From Reticulitermes speratus (Eukaryota; Arthropoda; Insecta; Blattodea; Rhinotermitidae): a stretch of 64,000 nt of DNA. The stretch is taken from NCBI GenBank assembly GCA_021186555.1, contig JAJKFL010000006.1, positions 33,849,478 to 33,913,477 of the forward strand, in the 5' to 3' direction. Both the position numbers and the translations under genes were made by a program. The notes under the pieces were generated by a model, which was not told the DNA's origin, made no database searches, and saw nothing but the letters and a program-made list of their open reading frames with translations. This document shows, one piece after another, positions 12,420 to 24,790 of the stretch (within the stretch, counting starts at the first letter, position 1; the number at the start of each line of letters is the position of its first letter).

Positions 12420-12650
12420 TTCCGAGTAAGTTTTAAGTTTAGTACATGCTGACAATCGGTCCGGGCTAGAATCTCGGTGGGGATGAGATTTTCCGTGTTG
12501 TCCAGATCGGCCCCGAAGTCGACCCAGCCTCCTTTAAATTGGGTACCGGATCTTTGCCTGAGGTAAACTGGCCGGCGGGTGGTGCTCACCACCTAACTAC
12601 TTCTAGTGCCGGGTTGCGAAATGTTTGTATCTATACCTCCGCCTCCGCGT
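12420..12650 (-). repeat. Dispersed repeat (copy 1), GTACCGG/GCCGGGTTGCG family
   Basis: GGTACCGGATCTTTGCCTGA, AAACTGGCCGGC and TAGTGCCGGGTTGCGAAA mark a repeat shared with 45800-46020, and in part with 24640-24790. The minus frames resemble the MDVN repeat peptide. It predates the duplication and carries no supported gene. Confidence 0.5.
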
Positions 12651-13303
12651 ACTGTACTTATGTCCTGTAGTGACATTTCCTTGGAAATTATTTTTTTAAT
12701 TTTGTGGTAGTAAATTTGTGTAGAAAGTGTCCTGCAATTGTAGATTTTTTTGTTGTCCTCTGATGCCATAGAACCAACCGCATTGCAAGCTAGCAGCTCA
12801 TTATCTATACATATCAGGTATGAACAAAATCTACTGAATGTCCGGCTAAATGTAATTTTAGACATGTAAATTGGCAACGTTTCGAAATAAGATATAGGCA
12901 ATTTATTTGCTTGTTAAGTGCCACCAAAGTTCATTCTGACAAAGAATTTAATTATTTGTTTCCATGGCTGCCACTTAGCATTCATAAATTGATGATTCTC
13001 TATTTAAATTCATATATGCCTTCTTGCAGACTGTAACATAATGCACGGGTGCTAGCCAGCACCTGATTTCACTAGCCATGACCTCTACAATTTTTACGTT
13101 ACCCTTAATGCCGCCCAAAGAAATAACCAAAACGTAACACATTCGTAGATAATTCCATTTCAGATGTCCTTTTTCCAAATCTCATTCATTTAATTTCCGC
13201 TATTACATAAAGATAAGTATAATAATTCTACCAATAATATCTTACAAATTGTATGATTTCTGACTTTAAAAAACTGGTTACAAAATTCTTTTTTACAAAT
13301 ATA

Positions 13304-13840
13304 CAGGGTTATTCAAAATGATTGTCGGGGTTTTAACAACTTGTCATACACAATACACTTGAGATAGGAGTATATGTATTTTTTTATTTAATAGAACAAC
13401 ACTCCAAGTTTTTGTGACATACCTTACAGGTGCTCTATATGTGCATCCTTTGTGATTCTACACACATCAACACATAATCGAGTTCGTTCCAAACGTTTTC
13501 TAGATGGCCTACCAGTGCTTTTCCTTTTACACACGCACCCTGTCTCTTGAAACTGTGCATACCACATTCGAATGGAATTGTCAGATGGTGGTTGTTTCCC
13601 GAATTTGGTGTGGAATTGCTGCTGGACAATTGTAACTGACCGACATTCATGAAATGTAAGCACACAAAACGCCTTCTCACTGCCGTTCGCCGCCTTCTTA
13701 GTAAACTGCGATCCAAGCGGAGAATTGCATAACTACTGCACACCGCACATCATAAAAAAAACTTCGAGAATATACTCCTATCTCAAGTGTATTGTATATG
13801 ACAAGTTGTTAAAACCCCGACAATTATTTTGAATAACCTG
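13304..13840 (-). mobile_element. Internally deleted Tc1/mariner-type DNA transposon
   Basis: Inverted termini of about 70 bases match almost perfectly: CAGGGTTATTCAAAATGATT at the left, and CAGGTTATTCAAAATAATTG on the reverse complement of the right. TA flanks both ends (13302-13303 and 13841-13842). The sister copy has a single TA at 47232-47233, a clean empty site. The minus frame 13424-13663 starts with a helix-turn-helix region (ECRSVTIVQQQFHTKFGKQ, SIRMWYAQFQETG, STGRPS) typical of an insect mariner-like family. It then jumps to the family's extreme C-terminus (DVCRITKDAHIEHL). The whole DDE catalytic domain is missing, so the copy could only move with a transposase supplied in trans. 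It postdates the segmental duplication. Confidence 0.9.
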
Positions 13841-16800
13841 TACAAATCCTTCAATACCGAGACACAGTGTTTATTTTGAAACAGTAGGCACACTCTTCAG
13901 GACGACATTACATAATCTTAAAACGAGAGATAAAACACGCTATAATGTCTTCAGCACTTGTAGCACCATGAAGTTGGCTGCAGGGTGCAGCCGAAACGTA
14001 TAGGAGCAATAAAACCAATGGTGCAAATAGTTGGGAGTAAACGTGGGCGTATCTTTATACCCGTAATTGACATTCCTATTTAAATAATATTAAAATGATC
14101 AAAACAAATGCGATTATACAGGTATTGTGGATTTATTTGAAGACGTGAAAAAGTAATTAATTTGAATGGGTCTGTAGGAAATAAGGTGGACCATTGTGGA
14201 GTGAATTCATCTGGCTGTAGATAGAAACCAGTAGCCAGGTCTATGGGGAGAGATAAATAGGGTCGCTTTTCATGACCTTAATAAAAAACAATCAGCTCCT
14301 AAGAAAATTTGCTCCTAGGAGTCACATAATATGTTTGTATGTTATTTCAGAATACGTGCTGCTAACATAAAAGTTCAGGCTGGAAATATAGACCTAAGGA
14401 CAGAAGAAAACTGGATTCATTCTTCAGTGTCTGAAGTCTACGTTCATGAAGACTACTTCCCTAAACCAGGATTTTACAACGACATAGCACTACTAAAGGT
14501 AAGTAAACCTATTGTCACAATAAGGATTCGTAGGTCTTCTGCGTAAGTCATAAACTACAAACCGAATTCTACGCCATGACCCATGAGCATCATTATCATA
14601 CTAAATTCCGCTATGCCACCTTCTAAGGTTTACACACAGGAGTGTCTGGAATAAGGCCTGTTGAAATTTCAAGAATGGAAATTTACAATTCACTGCTCAA
14701 GCCAGAGACGTTTCTCTGTTCATTCAATATTACACTTCACAGACTTTGGAAAGAATTTAAAAGCACTTCTTCTTTGAATATACACGTCGTGTAACATCAT
14801 TTGGCAAAGGTCGAGACTGTAATACGCACTGAAGCTAGGCTCGTCTCAATTCTCTTCAATGCAACATCATTTGTAGTTTCAGAAACAACATTTCACATTG
14901 CTTTCTTACGAAAGGTAACAAGTCAAGAAATTACTTATATTCTGCTACCTGTGACAAGTACAAATTTCACGATCTTGTAAAATCGTAGAACATTATTCTG
15001 GTCAGTTATATAGAACGCACGTCCAAGCACGACAGGGATCGAAACACAGAAACCTATACATTATCAGCTATTGTGATTTTCGTGGACATATACACATTCG
15101 CTAAATCGTAAATGAAGCAGGCTACATATGTATAATATTGATTTAGTTGACCTTAGAAAACGGTCTATTGTTTAACATGTCGTTACTATGTCCAGGGCAG
15201 TGCACCGCGTACCCATCAATTATCACTCACTTTATGACAATTTAGGGACGAAGTAATTGTTCGTTATAGGGACATAAGAATCCCAAATAAATCCTCCAAC
15301 AGAACTTTGTGTTATTTCACTTAAACCAGCGGTAGACATGGTTACCACTTATTGTGAAGGTTAATATTCGTACTTCTTGCGACAATGAAATTTACTATAG
15401 GCCGTATGTATGTAACTTCTATCGCAGTGTTTGCCCACAGTTGCGTGAAAGTTTCACTCTGGATGGAAAGCTCACTGCATTGTTGAAACTGAGGACACGG
15501 AGGTTTCAACAGGTGTACTTTGCAGAGTTACCGGCTGGGGCCTTACCAAAAAGGTATGTGTAAAATAAAATATATAGTTAATTAAATATTACAAATAACA
15601 ATGTAATTTTATTATAAAGATATATTGAAAGGTACTTATTTTGCCATGACGCTCAAACCTACTTCAGTGAAAGACAACATAGCCTTCATTTTCCTCTTTA
15701 TTTGGTTGTGAATTCTTGAGTGGTGAAAAGGTTAAACAAGAGGCCTTGTGTTTTATTAAATAATTTCCTAACATTTTGCTTGACGGACTGAGGAAAATCA
15801 GGAAACCTCAGCCAGGTCAGCGGTTCTACCGGAGCTGAATCGAAGTGTAGATCTGCCGATTATGTAGCATTGGCTGTGAAAATCTTCATCGTAAAATTCG
15901 CTACAGACAATTTGTCTGGTGTGAGCGTCAGTTTGCGAAATATATGTGCTACTTGCAGAAATATAAGGGGTGGTTCATAAAGGTGGCAAACTAGTGATTG
16001 CAGACTGTTGATGTAGTGGAATAAACCTGTGTAAGTTGGAAACTTAATCAAAAGGAAATGTCTCAGTACCATCAATAAATTACTTCAAATTGAAGAAAAG
16101 TGTCAATGAGATAATGGGTGCAATAAAAAACATTTCATGTATTATTCTTAAATATATAGACTTTTTCATACAATTTGCGTTTTATGTTTTCTGGAATAAA
16201 TCCTACCAATATTCTTAAAGAATAAATCCGACCATCTACAGAATGGTTAAGCAGTACAGCCAGTTCTCTGTATCCTCACCCTGATTGTTGTTAGAAGTTG
16301 TCAATTATAGAGTGGAAGCGAAATGAAATGAAGAAAGAATAGACGGAGAAGATATCGGGAGGGAGAGAAATGAAAAATATAGGAACTGAAGAAAACACAG
16401 CAATGTGAAACGAATACTTGAAGAAAACCTAGAATACAGGGACACAAAGAATGTAATAAATAAGGAAGAAATGAAATGCTAAGAAATTAATATACACAAG
16501 AGCAGAGAAGAAATGAATAATGGAAATATTAAGATAAATGGACGAAGATGATAAAGAAGAGATAAATATTCCTTTGTACATAATTATATAAAATTTTCCA
16601 AAGCGTCCACCCTTTCTAATATTTTCTTTGTCATTCACGCCAACTTACAGAATTCTTTTGGCTTCTAGAAAGCAGTGTAAGTACCATGGCGTTGTCAATA
16701 AAGTCTAACAAATATTCACGTTATCGTCTCCAGCAAGGAGTTTTTTAGGGGATGATTACGCAAATGTTTGTATAAACCGTCTTTATTTCCAGGATGGTGA

Positions 16801-17875
16801 AGTATCCAATACCCTGCAATATGCAGACGTGCAAATTGTTGATCGGAAGACCTGTTCAGTCCAGCACTCCACGGAGTTATATCCTGGCCAGATCTGCGCG
16901 GGCTACAGTTCTGATAGAAGAGATTCATGTGAGGTACAGTGATCTTCTATTGTCGTCACTCTTTTAACATGTCTCCTATTATCACTAATCCTTTTTTTGA
17001 ATATCCACATCCTCTGGGTCGTCAAAATTTGTAGACTTCTAAATATGTATTGATATTATAGGGAGCATACTTCCTACAGGGTTAAGTAGGCCTGGGTGCA
17101 GAAGAACCTTAGAACACTTATCCTGAAAATGAAGGCATTGCAACCATTCGAAACGTCGGTCGATTCGGCGTAAGAGCCCCGATAATTTGAAACTTTAGTC
17201 ACACCGATACAAGAAACTGAAGTATCGAATTGTTTCTTCCATTCTGGGTATATGATACCGTGGATTCATTAGAAGGGTTCCGAAAATTTGGCTTTGAAGT
17301 TTTAAAGTCGCGTTCTCTGCAAGCCGGCCAAATCAAATGTAAGCACACTTGAATGTAACAATGCTATTTAGCTTAATATATAAAAATTAATTTGATTATA
17401 AAAGGTTTATTAATGGAGGGTTCGAAATTAAAATTACGTTTACACTGTAACGTGTTTGAAATATTAGAAAGGTTTATATTGTAGCATTCTAGAGAAAGAT
17501 AAATTTTATTCCCTGTAATTTTTAAGGGTTATAAAAGAAAGCAATGTACAACATTATTTTAAGACTCTTAAGGGAGTCAATACTTAATTTTGGTGAATTT
17601 GTGTTTTCTATGTGGAGGGAATTCATTTAAATTTTGAAATTGTAAAATATAGTTAACAAAGGTAACCTGAAACATCTCACTAGTCCTGGATCGTAAACAC
17701 TTGCAATATTGGAGCGACAGAAGCATTTCAACTTTGCCATTATATAAACACGAAATATATGGAGCTAATGTTGTTGTGAAATATTTGACAAATTTTCCGC
17801 CCTTTAAGAAAAGGTGTTTCATTACCGTGATCACACGACACAATATTTGACTCTACACTAAACCATAAAAATCAA

Positions 17876-18060
17876 TTTTTTTCCAACGGCGCAACAGCCC
17901 CTAGTGGACCATGGCCTTCTCATTATCGTGGCTTCACGATCACACTCAGATACACCACACTCGCTAGGACTTCTCTGGAGGAGTGATCAGCCTGACGCAG
18001 AGACCTCTACCTGGCAAAACACAATTTTCACAAGAGACAGACATCCATACCACGGAGGAA
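17876..18060 (-). mobile_element. tRNA-derived SINE, truncated (copy 1)
   Basis: On the minus strand this is the body and tail of the same SINE superfamily (ACCACACTCGCTAGGACTTC on the plus strand, tail at TTTTTTTCC near 17876). The tRNA-like head is missing; the sister site 51315-51564 has it. Confidence 0.7.
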
Positions 18061-18450
18061 TTCATTCATTCTCTATTTCTGTACGAGATATTTTATATCC
18101 TTCTTTCTGTACTAGTGCAATGAAATAAGTGCCCAATATTCTGAATACTTATTTACGCCCTTTACGAAGCCCTCAAATTAGAGGGCCATTCTTATCTCGC
18201 ATTTTGTGACAGCTTCTTCAAAACATTTTCAAGCATCCATTCAAATCTTCTGGGGTATTGCGCCGTGTATACTGGTAGCAAATATTCCAGCAATCTACAC
18301 AGTGTAGCATCCCAGAACTCTTCATCTTCAGAAACACCCGTGTCAGAACCATAAAGAACGCAGTTGCAATTACCCTTCATCTCATAATGTCTCCCCATTC
18401 CACTGTCTGAGCACGCGATGTGCCAGAGGCAACGGGGCCGCTTAACATAG

Positions 18451-18810
<360 letters not shown>

Positions 18811-19139
18811 TAAATATATAAGTAGTATGTTTTATTCTGTTTCAGATTTTTCTTACACATATACGAAACACTGTGTATACACACTATAAGGCTTACTTAA
18901 AACATGTTCAGATTAAAGTTCTTCACGTGTTGTAAACGTTATGATATCAGAAAATATTGTCTTAGGTTGTATTCTTTGTAACAAATTAACCGGAAAAGTA
19001 AAATACTGTTACGTCCATGAAGTCATACATTCATTAAACCTTCAGTACTAACTAGATGACTATCTAGTTTAAATAGTACGTACAATTACGATCTCGTGTT
19101 TATTCATTTCTTGTAAGATATTTTCCCTTTCATACCTAA

Positions 19140-19420
19140 CTAAATAACTCCATGGAGCGGAGTCCTTCCTGAGAACCTAACAGGTTTGCAGCTAGTCAAT
19201 AGATTCCCCGGATTTTATGGGACTGGAAAATTCACCTCCCCCTTCACAAGCACCCGCCAAATGTCCCTAAACTGAGATCGTTTCCACCTCTTGCGTCATA
19301 ATAAAAGAGAAGTCCAAGTCCGTGGTTCTATGAATATTCGTAACATCGTAAGGTTTTCGGTGAGGTGTTGTTAGCACCTTGTCCAAATTCCGAGCTCGAG
19401 CAACACCCCTGGTCCAGTGA
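19140..19420 (-). mobile_element. LINE 3' end relic downstream of gene A
   Basis: The minus strand gives a decayed WKR--RDIWRVLVKGEVNFP and NLLTSCKPVRFSGRTP, the C-terminal and 3' region of the endonuclease-RT LINE family. Its counterpart at 52680-53140 is longer and better kept. Confidence 0.55.
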
Positions 19421-21790
19421 TGTGTATTACATTTTCGACAGAGGTTATCTAAAAATATGAAGTTATCATTACCCATAAAATAACCATTGATAGATAGTTC
19501 TACAATATTACAATAAATGTTAGAGACTCAGTAGTTACGGAAGTGGGAAATAAAACATATTTTGTAAGAAAAAAAATATTTTTCACTTTTCATCATGTAC
19601 GAAATAAATGAAAAAAGAAATCAAATAAATGCAAACCTTTAAACCCTAACACGTATTTTTTTAAAAAATGTAACATTTCGAGTCCAAGAGTGAACATGTT
19701 AAAGAGAAACATAGCAAAATATAAGCAACAGATATTACATTTTTAAAGTGTTGAGTAAACGCAAGCAAGTATAAAATTAAAAATAAATTTTTCTTCCAGA
19801 ATAAGTAAGACGCACGTTTTTACTTTGGATGAGGTCAGAAAATGTACAACAAAAGTGCTTTGCTGTGTAAACTGAAGACGCAAGTCAAGAGTGCGGAGAA
19901 ATGCAATATAATTTCAAAGGAAACAGAAATATGAGACATCCAAAATAATGGCTAAGTCAGGTAGTAGAATAGAACATCAGGATAGGACGAAAAGCTTGCA
20001 AAGTAGCGACATGGAAACATTATGAGGAGCTGGAACATGGAAACATTATGAGGAGCTGGAAAAGACTGGAGATTTATTGTGCATTGATGCATCTAAAAGA
20101 CGACGGTATTTGAAGAAGAAAGAGAAGTAAAAGAAGATAAGTACTGTACCAGCACTTAAACTTCTGTAATTTGTTTACGTCTTCTTCCTTTCTATTAAAC
20201 TACTGGTCCTCTAACTTTTTCGTCCACGACCCAAAATTGCACAATTGTACAATTTCGATCCAAATACTATCAGAAAAACTCTCAGCGCCCCACCACATAG
20301 CCGCAAATGAACAGAATTTTAAAAACCTTAACCAAAAAATTTGTACACATTTTCGCGACTTCCTTTAAATTTATTTTCTCCTGAACAAAGCTAAATCGTT
20401 GAATACAGAAATATGACCCCAATAATTCTGAGGAACCACGATCAATCAAAATGCTGTCGTGACCAAAATTTTGGTAGCAAACCTGAGTTAGCAAATTCCT
20501 GTGCTAAATCATTAATGACAATAGAGCAATTATTTTAATTGAACAGTTGGTATAAACTCTGTGCAAATGAATCATATGAAAAAGTTTATTCCGTTTACCA
20601 CTATTTTAGTACCGTAATTTTTGTTGTCGTTTGTTACGTATTTCCTTAAATGCTTATATTTTCCTGTGTCTTAAAGTTAGAAACATGGGGCTTCACCGTC
20701 GGAGGCTTATTTCTAATATCTTACATACACATGTTTTGTGCCCTAGTTATGGATACCTATATAGCCTGTCACCCTGAAAAATACATAATATTTTATCGCT
20801 GACCATAATGTGGGAGCTTTAACAAATACAAAGCCTGTATCCCCCGCGACATCTCGTGACGTCTACAGTAATTAGGTCAGCTTTATAAGATACTCTTTTT
20901 TGTTACTGGTATGTCAAGTGGCTCGTCAGTGCTCGCCCTTAAACAGATGCACAAGTGTTACAGTAGCATAGGTAGGCCTAATACGAAGAAATCACTTGAG
21001 CAACTGATGTTACCGTCTTCTGGTATATAACATTATGCACTCAGACTAAACGACGTCACATCCTGAAGGACTTACCTTGAAATTTATCATTGTTGAAACT
21101 TCAAATCCCACCTAAAATAGAAAAAGTTCCAACTTTCTAATATATCATGCCCAAAAATAAGTGCTGCAACAAATTTTCATGAGAAAGTTTACGTTTTCAT
21201 CGGCTACATGGAAATAAACCTTAAACCTTCATAAAAAGGCCAATGTTCCAGACCCGATAGTGTCATGTGGGATGTCTCTAGACTAAAGTATACGTGTTAC
21301 AGCAAACCTGGGATATTTTCTTTCACCTTTCGTTCTTTGAGTATTCAGTGGTTATTAGATTATCAGCTTGTAGGCTGTATTTCCTCCCAGAGATAATGAA
21401 ACTCAGGGAATCCTTACCGGCGAAATGAGTATTGACATTTCAATAAGGAATATAACAAAATATCACTCTACTCTTCAGGTTTAAATAGTGGCCCATAGAC
21501 CAGTTTTCGTAAATTTTCCGGAATGTGACTCAGTTCCGAAAGGAAAAGGCTGTGGCAGTGCTCTAAACAATGCAAAGACGATTTAACACACAAAAGTTGC
21601 AGTTCTTTAGTCACTCATCATCTTATAAATTTACACTGTATCCAATGCATTAAGAGCGTCTTTAAATAAATCGTAATTAATTAAAAGTGAAGAAAGCAAA
21701 GCCCCGTACAGTTAGAGATATTAGTGCGTTACGAATGGTTGTTTCTTAGTTTATTTAATGCCGGCCTCATGTGCATGAATTATGTAAGGT

Positions 21791-23573
21791 ATTACTTAAT
21801 ATCTATACGGCACTGAATTTGTAGAGGTAAACTATATTGGCTTATCTATGTAAAAACATATCCCGAATCGAGTCAGATACCGTAAGAGAAACGTAGCAAA
21901 TCTAAACTCAAAACTGGAACGTGACAAGACTATCTGTCCTTTTTAACAGCGTCGTACTCAAGTCTTTCTTGTTTTGTAATAAGGTTACATTATCCGTGAA
22001 ATTGCCTGGCTTAATAATTTTATAATATAAAATACGGATATATTTACAGTTTGTTCTTATTTCTTAATGAAAAACAAAAAAAAACGTAGTCCTGTGCTTT
22101 TTTTTATTGTGCTATAATGTTATACACAATGTTCCTTCTCAATTCATGGTTGTTACCATGCAAATCCCCTTTCAAATATATAATACAATAAAAACTCAAC
22201 GAATATATACATCCCTACAATATCTACGTTTTTATCTAAAAACACATGACAAATTCTTTTAACATGCAATGTCATCACATCTCTAATTTGTTGAGGTATC
22301 AACAAGAATCATTGGGAAAACGCCCATCGCTGCTGTTGAAACCTTTTTTAAAAATTATGGCAAATAATAATTAATCTCAAGTCGGAACTTCGGCACATTT
22401 CAAATAATATACATGACATATTGCGTATTACCACACAAGGGACATTGGTTACATCTTTTCTAAACTGTACTAATTACACAAAGAATGTGTGTGCATAAAT
22501 AGAGGAGCATGAGAAGGAGTGTAGCTTATAAGGATAGAAGTATATTAAACCGTAATCGATGGAAGTGGTGGAGGACAGAAAAATTCCTACTGCAGGGAAT
22601 TGAATCCTAGCTACACATTCTGTTTTTTGCATTTTTATTGTAACATTTACTAGGCCTCTAGATGGACATCAGGTAACATGTTTCTCATGAACTTTGAAGA
22701 AAATTGGAGCTCGGCCAGATAACAAAGTTAGAACACGAAACTAAGAAGAGTTAATTAATTAATTAATCAATTCTGGGGAGAGGAAAGATGTAGCTGATGA
22801 CATTTTTGGAACCCAAAAGAGCTCTTCTTCGTAAGTTTTATCTATCAGCTTGGGTAATGCTTTGGAAGAGATGAAAGAAGTTCGGACTTCTCACACACAT
22901 CAAATCTACTAAGTTATATTGATAACGTTAGATAGCACACAGCGCTGTTTTATTTTCACAAAGTTGGACATAAAGTTCCGAAGGTGTAGATCTGCATCGC
23001 CGTGAGCAGATCTAAGCGCATGCGCAAAGTTTCGAAAACGACTCTTAGCTTCTTAAAGTCACTCCTTCTAACCGTCCACATGAATCAACTGTATACTGAA
23101 GTATTCTATTAAAATATGTTGTGAAAATTGAAGTTTACTTAAAATCGGACAAAATATCAGGCACTTTGCATGAAGGCCTAAGTCATTGTTATACTGCTCA
23201 CAGCATCATATGTAGGTGAACAATACAAAACAGAACAGGTTTTTGTTCCCATGGCAAAACTTTGTATATTCTTAACCCGTTTCGCTGCAAAATTAAAGCA
23301 AAAAAAATGCTTATTTGGTACTTGCGTTAAGAAGAGCAAAGATGCGAAGGTGTCATAATGTTAGGTTATAAATACATTGCCTATCGTGTACATCGATAAC
23401 ACTTGAGTTGCGTCACAGCTACATCAGCTGGTAAAGCATTGAAGCATACGACACAGCAGTTGACTGAATGGTGTGGTTAATCTTTACTTTTGAATGAAAT
23501 ATCAATTTTTCTGATAGAGCCTGTTGTGAGTTTATCTTAGTAATGGGGCAGGTGCAAGACAGGCAGGGCTAAC
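21791..23573. other. Spacer before gene B, nothing recognised
   Basis: AT-rich sequence without a convincing open frame or repeat. The gene B promoter should lie in its last few hundred bases, but I see no clear TATA or initiator at the usual distance from the ATG at 23574. Confidence 0.5.
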
Positions 23574-24639
23574 ATGTTGCCACGTGTCGGTTATTCTACT
23601 GTGCTCTTTGTGTTACTGCAGGTGTCCCTCGGTGAGTGTATTCTGCTATGTAAATAGTTCATTAATCACATAATGTTGTTTGAATATTTCAGGACAGAAT
23701 ATGCCAAACAAAGGACATAAAGATTATCACTATCATCATCTACAGCACAACGGTTTAGGTTTTTCGATCTCTTCCGTTGTCATGTTTGATCGTTTCTTGT
23801 GTCTTCCCCTATTTTTCTTTCTGTCTTCAGCCCTACACTTCTTCCCATCATGTTTCAGATTAACATAGTCTAAGCTCTCTTATTAAATTTGTTTAACATC
23901 CACTTTAATATTGCACTCCTGTCTACTCCTGTACCTTAAAAGTGTTCTCTTTTCTTCGGGTTTACCAACCTAAACGCTATTTGCTTTTCTATTTACTCCC
24001 AGGTAAAATAAATGTCCAGCACAAATATGTTCGTTAATTGAATAATTCTAATAATATTTTATGAGGACTTAAAATATGAAGATTCTCACAATGCAATTTA
24101 TTCAAGCCTAATATTAGTCAAACCTCCCCCCCTCAAGATCCAAATAGCACCATGTTCTCGAACACTATCAGCCTATGTTTTGCCTTTCATAGACAAATGT
24201 ATGCACTCAGATAAAAAAAAATAACAAAATTATATTTCCGTACTTATAATCTTTATATTTGTCGATAGAAATTGGGAAGACAACAAATTCTGAACCCAAT
24301 TCTCTGAATTGAATTTATTGTGAATATCTTTGTGCATGCAAGTTTGATTTTTAAATGCTGTCTCTAAATATTCTTTGACTTTTGTCAATTTTCCAGATGA
24401 TTCATAAGCTATTTTTTGTTTTGTTCATGAATATCACCTACACTTTAACGGTAAATTTATACTTCACGTATCTAGAAAAACGGAAATCTCCGATATGATA
24501 TATCCATGCCTCTTGTGATATTTTAAAATGTTAGTTATATAAGTAACAGTTTTCTACAAAATGTGTAAATGGCGTTATTACCCGATAGTAGGCAAATAAC
24601 CTTGTGTGCACTCTTTGACATTTTGTTTATGTACCCTTC

Positions 24640-24790
24640 AATTGAAGTCCTTCCCGGCGGCAAAGAGGAAGGAGCGGGGTGACACCACCCACATCCTTAT
24701 AGTGCCGGGTTGAGAATGGGCAAGAGCTCTACCTTCATCTCCCCTCAGTTCCTGCATAGGCACGTCATTGGTGACCTTTACCTCTACTCT
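24640..24790. repeat. Fragment of the GCCGGGTTG dispersed repeat in gene B intron 1
   Basis: A GC-richer island with GGCGGCAAAGAGGAAGG and ATAGTGCCGGGTTGAGAA resembles part of the repeat at 12420-12650. The rest of gene B intron 1 (23632-26933) shows nothing else I recognise. Confidence 0.4.

Noticed and set aside
17130-17180. ATTGCAACCATTCGAAACGTCGG as a further hammerhead core
   Set aside because: No CTGANGA element precedes it at the right distance in either copy; the short stem alone is not enough.
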